Assembly: GCF_902832885.1 (NCBI RefSeq)
Contig: NZ_CADFDK010000003.1
Span: forward strand, 620,001-684,000
Reading direction: 5' to 3'
From: Burkholderia seminalis DSM 23518
Lineage (GTDB): Bacteria; Pseudomonadota; Gammaproteobacteria; Burkholderiales; Burkholderiaceae
Length of the DNA stretch: 64,000 nucleotides
The position numbers were made by a program, and so were the translations under genes. The notes under the pieces are model-generated. The model did no database searches, was not told the origin of the DNA, and saw nothing but the letters and a program-made list of their open reading frames with translations. Shown piece by piece: positions 1 through 7,378 of this stretch (position 1 is the first letter of the stretch; each line of letters starts with the position of its first letter).

Positions 1-2
1 CA

Positions 3-1115
3 ATGCAACAACCGTGGAAAGACATTGCCCTGTCGGATTTGCCGCTGCGGGACGATCTGACGTTGCGGCATGCGTACGGCGCGCCGCAGCTCGACGTGCC
101 GGTCCGCCTGAACGTCAACGAGAATCCGTATCCGCCGTCGCCGGCGCTCGTCGAACGCATCGCGACCGCGGTGGCCGATGCGGCGCGCGACGCGAACCGC
201 TATCCCGATCGCGACTTCGCCGAACTGCGATCGCATCTCGCCGCCTACCTGACGCACGACACCGGCGTGCCGGTCGACGCGAGCCGCGTCTGGGCGGCCA
301 ACGGGTCGAACGAGGTGATCCAGCAGATCCTGCAGGCATTCGGCGGCCCGGGGCGCTCGGTGCTGGCCTTTACGCCCGCGTATCCGATGTATGACGAATA
401 CTGCCGGACGACCTTCACGCGCCTGCACACGTTGCCGCGCGACGAGGATTTCGCGCTGGACCTCGATCGGGCGCTCGACGGCATCCGCGAACACCGGCCG
501 AGCGTGATCCTGCTCACGTCACCGAACAACCCGACGGGAACCGCGCTGCCGATCGACGACATCCGCGCGATTCTCGACCTCGCGCCGGGTGTGGTCGTCG
601 TCGACGAAGCGTATGCGGAATTCCGTCGTCACGGCGTCCGCAGCGCGGTGACGCTGCTGCCCGACCATCCGCGGCTGATCGTGACGCGTACGTTGAGCAA
701 GGCATTCAAGTTCGCGGGGGGCCGCATCGGGTATTGCGCATGCGCGCCGGCGATCGTGGACGCGCTGAAGCGGGTTCGCCTGCCGTATCACCTGTCCGCG
801 TTGACGCAGGCGGCGGCCTGCGCGGCGCTCGCCGCGCGTGACGAAATGCTGTCGCAGGTCGACGCGATCAAGGTCGAGCGCGACGCGACCGTGTGCTGGC
901 TGCGCGGCCGGGGCCTCGCGGTCGCCGATTCGGATGCGAACTTCGTGATGTTCGGCAAGTTTGCGGATCGCCACCGGATCTGGAGCGGACTCCTGCGCCA
1001 CGGTGTCCTGATTCGCGAGTCCGGGCCGCCCGAGTACCTGCGCGTCTCGATCGGCACCGCTCTGGAGATGGCTGCGTTTCGCGCGGCGCTGCTCGACGTG
1101 ATGGCGCGCGAATAA
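3..1115 (+). CDS. hisC: Histidinol-phosphate aminotransferase family protein (HisC-like)
   Basis: Fold-type I pyridoxal-phosphate aminotransferase of 370 residues, the usual HisC length; HisC moves an amino group between glutamate and imidazole-acetol phosphate in histidine synthesis. Visible family marks are NENPYPP near residues 40-45, SPNNPTGT at 173-180, DEAY at 201-204 and TLSKAF with the expected PLP-binding Lys at about 233. The N-terminal region (LPLRDDLTL, YGAPQLDVPVRLNVNENPY) reads more like actinobacterial HisC than the proteobacterial form. No other his gene is in view, so it may be a second copy or act on another aromatic or imidazole keto acid. The ATG at position 3 is the first codon seen, and a longer gene cannot be excluded because the window begins here. 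Confidence 0.8.
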   Translation: MQQPWKDIALSDLPLRDDLTLRHAYGAPQLDVPVRLNVNENPYPPSPALVERIATAVADAARDANRYPDRDFAELRSHLAAYLTHDTGVPVDASRVWAANGSNEVIQQILQAFGGPGRSVLAFTPAYPMYDEYCRTTFTRLHTLPRDEDFALDLDRALDGIREHRPSVILLTSPNNPTGTALPIDDIRAILDLAPGVVVVDEAYAEFRRHGVRSAVTLLPDHPRLIVTRTLSKAFKFAGGRIGYCACAPAIVDALKRVRLPYHLSALTQAAACAALAARDEMLSQVDAIKVERDATVCWLRGRGLAVADSDANFVMFGKFADRHRIWSGLLRHGVLIRESGPPEYLRVSIGTALEMAAFRAALLDVMARE

Positions 1116-1127
1116 GCAATGGGGTGC

Positions 1128-1391
1128 TTACTTCATCGTCGCGAGCCGCGATTCCAGTTCGTCGATCTTCGCGAGCACGGCTTCGCTGAGCTTCCTGACG
1201 TGACGCGGCACGTCGGGCGCCGACAGCAGTTCCTCGATGCGCCCGCGCCAGTAGCTCGGATGCCTGACGCGCGCCGCGCCCGACATCGATACGTCGTCAG
1301 CGATCGCATCGCTGTCCAGGAGAGCCACCATTCTCTGGATGTGAGAAAGCTCTCGTTCCACGTAGTCTCTTGCCAGCATATTGATTGCCAT
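1128..1391 (-). CDS. Small hypothetical protein
   Basis: An 87-residue mostly helical, charged protein convergent with the hisC-like gene. It contains ARDYVERELSHIQRMVALL and a C-terminal stretch KLSEAVLAKIDELESRL that looks like a short amphipathic or coiled-coil helix. I do not recognise a family. The start at 1391 is chosen because GGGGA lies just upstream; an ATG four codons further in (1379) has that same GGGGA at a more normal distance and may be the true start. The reading frame stays open upstream to 1523, but that extension is arginine- and glycine-rich and looks non-coding. No signal peptide or membrane segment is seen. Confidence 0.5.
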   Translation of the reverse strand: MAINMLARDYVERELSHIQRMVALLDSDAIADDVSMSGAARVRHPSYWRGRIEELLSAPDVPRHVRKLSEAVLAKIDELESRLATMK

Positions 1392-1610
1392 TCCCCGAAA
1401 TACGACATCAGGCCTTCCGTCGTCAGCGCCATCGTGCCGCGATGCCAACGATGCACCGCCCACGCCGTGCGTCGTCCGCATGCAACGGCCGTGTCGTTCA
1501 ACTGCGCGGACGATCGCATGCAATCGACACGGAATGGCAGGCCTGTTCGTTTGTTTTCGTTACATCCGCTCCCCGGTGCACTGTCGTCAATCGTAGGCGC
1601 ACCGGCCCGC

Positions 1611-1640
1611 GCCGGCATCCCCAAAAATGGGGATGCCGGC
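1611..1640. repeat. Perfect 12-bp inverted repeat with 6-nt loop
   Basis: The arms GCCGGCATCCCC (1611-1622) and its exact complement (1629-1640) flank the loop AAAAAT. It is terminator-like in shape but is not followed by a T run on either strand, and it sits between two divergent genes where no transcript is expected to end. It could be an RNA structure in a long leader, a protein-binding palindrome or a dispersed extragenic element. Confidence 0.7.
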
Positions 1641-1970
1641 CGATATCGTTTGCGCGACGGGTTACGGAAATGCCGGAGGCGGGGCACCTCCCGCCGATAA
1701 GACGGCGGTGCGAATTCGACCGGATCGGGGTTCAGGCGCGATGCGGCCCGCAATTCGGACGCGTTTGCCTTGCACCGTCGCGGCATGTCAGGTTCCGGGC
1801 ACCGGTTGCGTCCGCAACGCCTGATGCCAGGTCTGCTGCGGGCCGTCCGCGACGGCGATCGGCGACCGTCCGTCGTGGAGCCGGCGGCACGTCAGACAGC
1901 GCATGGAGCCGGTCCAGCGCGCCACTGTCCATGTCGACGCGGGCAGCGGGCACGCGCCGCCTGTCGCACC

Positions 1971-2011
1971 TTGCATGTCGATTGGCGCGCTTTGCAAGTG
2001 AATTGGCGCGT
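1971..2011 (+). promoter_or_regulatory. AraC-type tandem direct-repeat operator
   Basis: Two 20-bp direct repeats, TTGCATGTCGATTGGCGCGC (1971-1990) and TTGCAAGTGAATTGGCGCGT (1992-2011), agree at 16 of 20 positions and are offset by exactly 21 bp, two helical turns. That geometry is typical of AraC-family binding sites lying next to the -35 element. The downstream operon begins at 2059 and includes an AraC-family gene, so autoregulation is the simplest reading; that last step is inference. Confidence 0.65.
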
Positions 2012-2058
2012 AAAAGGCGGCATCATGACGCATCGCCTCTGCCACGGAACCCACGCCC

Positions 2059-3117
2059 ATGAATATCGATACCGACCTCCCCGTGATGGTGACCGGCGCC
2101 ACCGGATACGTCGCGGGCCGGCTCGTGCAACGGCTTCTCGAGGCCGGCCTGACAGTCCACGCGGCCGTCCGCGACCCCGACAGCCCGGACAAGCTGAAGC
2201 ACCTCCGGCGCATCGCGGCGGGCACACCCGGCACGATCCGTTTTTTCCGCGCCGATCTGCTCGAACCCGGCTCGTACGCGGCTGCGATGGCCGGTTGCGG
2301 CATCGTGTTCCACACCGCGTCGCCGTTCACGGTCACCGTTCGCGACCCGCAGAAGGAACTCGTCGATCCGGCGCTGCTCGGCACGCGCAACGTGCTCGAA
2401 ACGGCCAACCGCACACCGTCGGTGCGGCGCGTCGTGCTGACCAGCAGCTGCGCGGCGATCTACGGCGACAACGCCGATCTCGCCGCGACGCCGAACGGCG
2501 TGTTCACCGAGGCGATCTGGAACACCAGCTCGTCGCTCGCCCATCAGCCGTATTCGTATTCGAAGACCGTGGCGGAGCGCGAAGCGTGGAAAATCGCCGG
2601 CGCGCAGCACCGCTGGGATCTCGTGACCATCAATCCGTCGCTCGTGATCGGCCCCGGCATCAATCCGTACGCCACGTCGGAAAGCTTCGAGATCGTGCGG
2701 CAGATGGGCAACGGCACGATGAAAGCGGGCGTGCCGAATCTCGGCCTGGGCGCGGTCGACGTGCGCGACGTCGCCGATGCGCACGTCCGGGCCGCGTTTC
2801 TGGCGAGCGCCAACGGCCGCTACATCGTGTCCGGTCACGATACCAGCCTGCCGGCGATGGCCGCCACGCTGCTCGAGCGGTATGGCGCCGACTACCCGAT
2901 TCCGCGGCGCATCCTGCCCAAATGGCTCGTGTGGCTGGTCGGTCCGCTCGCGAACAAAGGCGTGACGCGCCGCGTGATCGCGCGCAACGTCGGGCTTCCC
3001 TGGCGCGGCGACAACAGCCGCAGTCGCAACGAACTCGGCCTGCGCTATCGCCCGCTCGCCGAGTCGATGAACGACTTCTTTCAGCAGTTCGTCGAAACCG
3101 GGCAATTGCGGCGATGA
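2059..3117 (+). CDS. NAD(P)-dependent epimerase / dihydroflavonol-reductase-like protein
   Basis: Extended short-chain dehydrogenase of 352 residues. The Rossmann dinucleotide site VTGATGYVAGRLVQRLL lies near residues 11-27, the TSSCAAIYG strand near 131-139, and the catalytic pair appears as PYSYSKTVAE (YxxxK) near residues 164-173. This resembles dihydroflavonol 4-reductase/cinnamoyl-CoA-reductase relatives that reduce an aldehyde or ketone; the substrate is not evident. Its stop overlaps the start of the next gene as ATGA (3114-3117), so the two are translationally coupled. The tandem AraC-type operator at 1971-2011 lies about 50 bp upstream. No signal peptide. Confidence 0.8.
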   Translation: MNIDTDLPVMVTGATGYVAGRLVQRLLEAGLTVHAAVRDPDSPDKLKHLRRIAAGTPGTIRFFRADLLEPGSYAAAMAGCGIVFHTASPFTVTVRDPQKELVDPALLGTRNVLETANRTPSVRRVVLTSSCAAIYGDNADLAATPNGVFTEAIWNTSSSLAHQPYSYSKTVAEREAWKIAGAQHRWDLVTINPSLVIGPGINPYATSESFEIVRQMGNGTMKAGVPNLGLGAVDVRDVADAHVRAAFLASANGRYIVSGHDTSLPAMAATLLERYGADYPIPRRILPKWLVWLVGPLANKGVTRRVIARNVGLPWRGDNSRSRNELGLRYRPLAESMNDFFQQFVETGQLRR

Positions 3118-4106
3118 ACCGCTTCGCGATTTTACCGGGCTACCAGATCGTGATGGCCGACCTCGGCCTGCGTACCGACGAACTGCTGCGGCGCGCGCAA
3201 TTGCCCGCCGATCTGTTCGCGCGGCCCGGGAACGGGCTGACCACCCGCGAGTACTTCCGCATGTGGCAGGCGGTGGAGGAGCTGGCCGGCGTGCCGGCCG
3301 TCGCGCTGCGCCTCCTCGACCTGCTCTCCGTCGAGGCCTTCGACCCGCTGTTGTTCGCCGCGCTGTGCAGTCCGGACCTGGAGGTCGCCATCCGGCGCAT
3401 CGGCCAGTTCAAGCCGCTGATCGGCCCGATGCGCGTGCACGTCACGCACGATGCCGACGCGCTCGTGCTCGCCGTCGACTTCCTCGAACGCGAGGTGCCG
3501 CCGCCCGGCATGCTGCTCGCGGCCGAACTGGGCTTCTTCGTGAAGCTGGCGCGGCTGGCAACCCGCACCGCATTGCCCGCCCGCGCCGTCACGCTGCCGC
3601 GCGGCCTCGCGCCGCATCCCGGCTATGCGCGTTTTTTCGGCGTGGCGCCGCAATACGGCGACGCGCCCGCCGTGAGCTTCGCGCTGCAGGACGCGCGGCG
3701 CCCGTTCGTGACGGCCAACCATGCGATGTGGGCAATCTTCGAACCCGATCTGCGCCGCCGCCTCGACGCGCTGTCGGCGGGCGCGGGTATCGTCGAACGC
3801 GTGCGCGCGGCACTGCTCGAATTGATCCCGGGCGGCCTCGCCACCGCGGACGACGTCGCACGGACGCTTGCGATCAGCAAGCGCACGCTGCAGCGCCGGC
3901 TCGGCGACGACGGCGCAACCTTCAAGACCATCCTGGCCGATGTCCGCGAGAAGCTCGCGTGGCACTACCTCGATCGCTCGGATCTCCCCTACAGCCAGAT
4001 CGCGTTCCTGCTCGGCTACCAGGATCCGAACTCGTTCTTCCGCGCGTTCAACGAATGGACCGGCATGACCCCCGACGCCGCACGCTCGCGGACGATGCCA
4101 CGCTGA
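3114..4106 (+). CDS. AraC-family transcriptional regulator
   Basis: A 330-residue regulator with an N-terminal ligand/dimer domain of the arabinose-binding-like type (GYQIVMADLGLRTDELLRRAQLP near the start, as in OruR/ArgR-like proteins) and a C-terminal double helix-turn-helix: VARTLAISKRTLQRRLGDDG around residues 247-266 and PYSQIAFLLGYQDPNSFFRAF near 293-313. The last 60 residues fit the AraC/XylS signature. It overlaps the epimerase gene by 4 nt (ATGA), so both are one transcript, probably activating their own promoter through the repeats at 1971-2011. The inducer is unknown. Confidence 0.87.
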   Translation: MNRFAILPGYQIVMADLGLRTDELLRRAQLPADLFARPGNGLTTREYFRMWQAVEELAGVPAVALRLLDLLSVEAFDPLLFAALCSPDLEVAIRRIGQFKPLIGPMRVHVTHDADALVLAVDFLEREVPPPGMLLAAELGFFVKLARLATRTALPARAVTLPRGLAPHPGYARFFGVAPQYGDAPAVSFALQDARRPFVTANHAMWAIFEPDLRRRLDALSAGAGIVERVRAALLELIPGGLATADDVARTLAISKRTLQRRLGDDGATFKTILADVREKLAWHYLDRSDLPYSQIAFLLGYQDPNSFFRAFNEWTGMTPDAARSRTMPR

Positions 4107-4142
4107 CGCACAAGGTTGCCCCATCGTTGGACCGGCGGGCGA

Positions 4143-4631
4143 TCAGCGTGTGGCGTCGTCGCGGTTCAGCCCGAAAATGAAATCGGCTTCCACCGCCGCG
4201 CCTTTGGGCAACTGCAGCACGCCGACCGACGAACGCGTGTGGACGCCGGCATCGCCGAGCACGGCGTACAGGACGTCGGACGCGCCGTCGGCCACTTCGC
4301 TTTGCATCGTGAAGCCGGGTGCACTGCGCACATAAACGGTGATGCGCGGCACCGTCGCGATCGCATCGAGCGTGCCGCAATGCTTGCGAATCAGCGACAG
4401 CGCACGCAGCGCCGATATGCCGGCCGCACGGCGGCCGTCGTCCAGCGAAACGGATTCGCCGACGATACCGACGAAATGCACGACTTCCCCGATTCGCGGA
4501 ATCTGGCCTGAGATATAGGCCGTCCTTCCATCGACCAGAACGGGCGTGTACTTTCCGCCGATCCTGATTTCCGCGTCCGGATCGAATCCGAAATCGGCCG
4601 CGATCTGTTTCAGCTTATCGTCTCTGTTCAT
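4143..4631 (-). CDS. RidA/YjgF-family protein
   Basis: A 162-residue member of the RidA (YER057c/YjgF/UK114) family of small trimeric proteins that deaminate reactive enamines/imines or act as related hydrolases. The motif YISGQIPR is followed by a run matching the family core (GRRAAGISALRALSLIRKHCGTL), and the C-terminus has LPKGAAVEADFIF, where RidA proteins place the VA.LP....VEIE strand. It is longer than classical RidA (about 130 aa) and fits the YjgF-like subgroup of about 150 aa. The start at 4631 has GGGGA 9-10 nt upstream; an open extension to 4733 lacks family similarity. Convergent with the AraC gene and divergent from the H-NS-family gene. Confidence 0.82.
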   Translation of the reverse strand: MNRDDKLKQIAADFGFDPDAEIRIGGKYTPVLVDGRTAYISGQIPRIGEVVHFVGIVGESVSLDDGRRAAGISALRALSLIRKHCGTLDAIATVPRITVYVRSAPGFTMQSEVADGASDVLYAVLGDAGVHTRSSVGVLQLPKGAAVEADFIFGLNRDDATR

Positions 4632-4857
4632 CCGTGAATTCCCCGATCCTTCATAAAAAAGATAAAGAATAATTGAGTCCCCGAATCTTGTCCCGAAGGC
4701 ACCCATCCGCCGAAAATGACGCAATTGACACACTTATCAGGTGTTCGAAGCAGTCCCGCGCGCGATATCGACACCGTAATTCGTAGTCGGCGAGATTTTT
4801 TTCATCATTTCCGGTTGAAACCGCTATCATGTGAACACACAACCTGATGAGCGATAT

Positions 4858-5157
4858 ATGGCGACTTACAAGGAACTGAAAGCCCAAATGGACGCTTTGG
4901 CCGAAAAGGCCGAAGCCGCGCGCATCGCCGAATTCCAGGCGATCGTCGACGACATCCGTGCCAAGGTCGCGGAATACGGCATTACCGAAAAGGACATTTT
5001 CGGCACGCGTCGTGGTCGGCCGGCCAAGCAGGCAGCGGCGCCCGTGCAGGCGAAGTATCGCGACCCGAAGACCGGTGCAACCTGGTCGGGCCGCGGTCGC
5101 GCGCCGGCATGGATCAAGGATGCGAAGAACCGCAATCGATTCCTGATCCAGGAATAA
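4858..5157 (+). CDS. H-NS-family nucleoid-associated protein
   Basis: A 99-residue H-NS-like protein. Residues 1-45 form a charged oligomerisation coiled coil (ELKAQMDALAEKAEAAR), then a basic linker (TRRGRPAKQAAAP), then the C-terminal DNA-binding motif YRDPKTGATWSGRGRAPAW, in which the TWSGRGRAPAW loop is the AT-rich minor-groove contact seen in the H-NS/BpH3 type common in Burkholderia. Such proteins silence AT-rich, often acquired, genes. An in-frame GTG start at 4831 would add nine residues, but the family normally begins with a short M-x-TYKEL sequence, so 4858 is preferred. Monocistronic, divergent from the RidA gene. Confidence 0.88.
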   Translation: MATYKELKAQMDALAEKAEAARIAEFQAIVDDIRAKVAEYGITEKDIFGTRRGRPAKQAAAPVQAKYRDPKTGATWSGRGRAPAWIKDAKNRNRFLIQE

Positions 5158-5291
5158 GATTTTCGGCGCGTACCGGCGCGCGGTTCAGCGCGCTGTCCGG
5201 CGAGTGGGGCATCGATACCGGCGGGATTCAAAGACCGCTCCGGGTTAATACCCATTTGTCTCATTCGGCCCGCCGCACGCCAATTCCTTCC

Positions 5292-5624
5292 TCATCGTTC
5301 GTAATAAATCGCAAGCCAGACGGTTTGCGTTTCTTCATGCGTCCACGCAACACGATGGCGGCAATGCGGTTCGATCAGCACATAGTCGCCCGGATGCATC
5401 TCGTGCCGCGTCGAACCTTCTTCGAATTCGAGCACGGCCGCGCCCGACAGCAAGACGACCCATTCGGCACGCGCATCGTCATACCAGAATCCATCGGGGC
5501 TCGTATGTCCCATCGACACGATCCGCTCGACATTCAGGCGCTGTGCCGTGACGAGGAGATCGATCCGCTCGTCGCCGCCGCGTTGCCCTTCGACACTGAA
5601 CAGGTTACCGGTTTGAAGTTGCAT
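5292..5624 (-). CDS. Cupin-domain protein
   Basis: A 110-residue single-domain cupin. The beta-barrel motif is visible as EWVVLLSGAAVLEFEEGSTR then HEMHPGDYVLIEPHCRHRV near residues 54-91, giving the second His cluster (PHCRHRV) but an incomplete first cluster (no HxH pair), so metal binding is uncertain. The N-terminal part (QRLNVERIVSMGHTSPDGFWYDD) is typical of small cupins found beside sugar or amino acid catabolic genes. It lies downstream of, and on the same strand as, the LysR gene at 5735, with a gap of 110 bp, so it may be separately transcribed. Function is unknown beyond the fold. Confidence 0.75.
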   Translation of the reverse strand: MQLQTGNLFSVEGQRGGDERIDLLVTAQRLNVERIVSMGHTSPDGFWYDDARAEWVVLLSGAAVLEFEEGSTRHEMHPGDYVLIEPHCRHRVAWTHEETQTVWLAIYYER

Positions 5625-5734
5625 CGCTCGACCTCGTGATTGTCCTTCCGATGAAGGAAGCGGGTTGAAAGGCGCCGCGAAATGTTCACTGCAGTCCAGC
5701 CGTTACCGCGCCGCATCGGACGCTCGCCTGTCAA

Positions 5735-6676
5735 TCAGTCTTCTCGCGCAAGTCGCAGCAAGATGTCGGCGAGGGCGCGAATTTTCGGTTGTGCCGCACG
5801 TTGAGGCGGATAGACGAGGAAGTAGGACAGGCCGTCCGGAACCACGTCCGCAAACGGCGTCACCAGCGATCCGGCACGGAGTCGGTCTCGTGCCATTCGC
5901 GGGTCGCCGATGGCCACGCCGTGCCCTTCCACCGATGCCGCGAGCGTCAATTCGAGGGTATCGAATACCAGTCCGCGTCCCGCATCGATCTGGCGCGCCC
6001 CGACATGATCGAGCCAGCATCGCCACTCCGCGTGGCTGGGCCCGGGATGAAGCAAATCGACCTGCGCAAGGTCGGCAACGGATTGAAGCGATGCGGCCAA
6101 TGCGGGCGCGCACATCGGCGTGAGCATCTCGGAAAAGAGCGGTACCGCTTCCATGCCGGTCCACTGCCCCGTGCCGCGCACAATGACGGCATCGACGTCG
6201 GGCGTCGTGAAATCCGGCGTATCGTCCGCGGATGTCGAAATACGAAGTTCCGTACCGCTCATCGCGCGATGAATGTCCGGCAGCCGCGAGAGCAGCCAGC
6301 GAATGGCGAACGTGGACGGCAACTTCAACGTGAGCACCGAGGTCGCCCGTGCATGCACGTCCGCGTGCTGAACCAGTTGCGTGAGCACGTTGACCGCGAC
6401 CGTCAGCAGCTCGCTTCCTTCCGCCGTCAACGTGAGACCCGATACACGGCGCACGAAGAGTGCGCATCGATAATGCGTTTCCAGTTGCTGTATCTGGCGG
6501 CTCACCGCGCCTTGCGTACGGCACAGGTGATCCGCGGCCTTGCTGACGCTGCCGAGCTGCGCCGCGGCGACGAACGACTGAATCGCCGCCAACGGCGGCA
6601 GGGGCCGCGTCAGGTCGGCCAGCGGGTATGCATGCGCCGCATACCCGGCTTGCAAATTTTTCGATTGTCCAGTCAT
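5735..6676 (-). CDS. LysR-family regulator, GcvA-like
   Basis: A 313-residue LysR-type regulator. The winged helix-turn-helix covers about residues 29-90 (LAAIQSFVAAAQLGSVSKAADHL, then TQGAVSRQIQQLE), and the rest is a periplasmic-binding-protein-like effector domain. The LPPLAAIQSFVAAA start of the HTH is typical of the GcvA branch. It is divergent from the SnoaL-like gene at 6759 across an 82-bp gap that contains a perfect 9-bp inverted repeat (6708-6731), the likely shared control site. About 28 residues precede the HTH, a little more than usual, so a slightly later start is possible. Confidence 0.88.
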   Translation of the reverse strand: MTGQSKNLQAGYAAHAYPLADLTRPLPPLAAIQSFVAAAQLGSVSKAADHLCRTQGAVSRQIQQLETHYRCALFVRRVSGLTLTAEGSELLTVAVNVLTQLVQHADVHARATSVLTLKLPSTFAIRWLLSRLPDIHRAMSGTELRISTSADDTPDFTTPDVDAVIVRGTGQWTGMEAVPLFSEMLTPMCAPALAASLQSVADLAQVDLLHPGPSHAEWRCWLDHVGARQIDAGRGLVFDTLELTLAASVEGHGVAIGDPRMARDRLRAGSLVTPFADVVPDGLSYFLVYPPQRAAQPKIRALADILLRLARED

Positions 6677-6707
6677 CGGTGCGTCGCTATCGTGCGTCTA
6701 CCGGATG

Positions 6708-6731
6708 CCCCGTTCACGCGAATGAACGGGG
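6708..6731. promoter_or_regulatory. Inverted repeat between divergent LysR and SnoaL-like genes
   Basis: CCCCGTTCA (6708-6716) and TGAACGGGG (6723-6731) form a perfect 9-bp inverted repeat around the hexamer CGCGAA. It ends 17 nt before the GGAGG ribosome site of the SnoaL-like gene. It may be an operator for the LysR protein or a hairpin in the leader of the SnoaL-like mRNA; the sequence alone does not separate these. Confidence 0.55.
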
Positions 6732-6758
6732 TTGTCAACGAATGATCGGAGGATAATC

Positions 6759-7157
6759 TTGGGCTCAACGTCGGCCTCACTATATACGGAACAGGTTCGC
6801 GCTTACCTTCGGGAACTGGAGCGAGGCGATGTCGATGCCATCTGCGCGCTCTTTACGCCGGACGCGCAGATTTTCTCGCCATTTCTCGGCTGGATGCACC
6901 CTGAGCGCTTCTTTTCGAAGGTTGCCGCCGCGTCGGGAGCAAGCAAGATTACACCGATCGATATCTGCGTCAGCACGAGCGGGGCTCGACGTGCGACAGG
7001 CTACTTCATCTACGACTGGGCGCTGAAAGACGGCTCGGTGGCGCACTTCGAGTGCGTCGACGTGTTCGAGTTCGACACCGCGGGGCGCATTGAACGAATG
7101 ATCATCGTCTACGACACCCATCCGATTCGCAGTACGGTCGGCGACAAATACGCGTAG
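6759..7157 (+). CDS. SnoaL/NTF2-like protein
   Basis: A 132-residue alpha+beta-barrel protein of the SnoaL-like/NTF2-like superfamily. The opening helix VRAYLRELERGDVDAICALFTPDAQIFSPF and the later strands ATGYFIYDWALKDGS and FECVDVFEFDTAGRIERMIIVYD are characteristic. Members are small isomerases, hydratases or accessory proteins, and the reaction here cannot be told. The TTG at 6759 is chosen as start because GGAGG (6748-6752) sits 6 nt before it; an earlier TTG at 6732 overlaps the inverted repeat and has no ribosome site. Divergent from, and probably regulated by, the LysR gene. Confidence 0.72.
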   Translation: MGSTSASLYTEQVRAYLRELERGDVDAICALFTPDAQIFSPFLGWMHPERFFSKVAAASGASKITPIDICVSTSGARRATGYFIYDWALKDGSVAHFECVDVFEFDTAGRIERMIIVYDTHPIRSTVGDKYA

Positions 7158-7378
7158 CCGAATCGATGTCGGCCAATCCCGACGGCTGGCGTGTGCGGTG
7201 GGCTGCTCCGCATGAAGTCGCACTTCCGCGCACGCTGGAGCCCCGCCGAGCAGCCGGCGTTCCGGGACGAGACGGAACGACCGTTTGACCTCGGACCCTG
7301 CCGTCAGGGCCGGAATGGATCGACACCCCCGATCGAGTTCGCCACGCACGGCCCATTTCCGCTCCCCAACTCCCCCCA

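Larger units (their letters stand above)
1392..2058. other. Intergenic region between divergent genes
   Basis: No convincing gene lies here; the long open frames are high-GC shadows rich in Arg and Pro. It holds two noteworthy signals that are listed separately: a perfect 12-bp-stem hairpin at 1611-1640 and a tandem direct repeat with 21-bp spacing at 1971-2011, just upstream of the epimerase gene. Confidence 0.6.

Noticed and set aside
1770-3113. Open frame continuous with the AraC gene upstream to 1770
   Set aside because: It overlaps the epimerase gene on another frame and has an Arg/Pro/Ala shadow composition; the real gene starts at the ATGA overlap at 3114.
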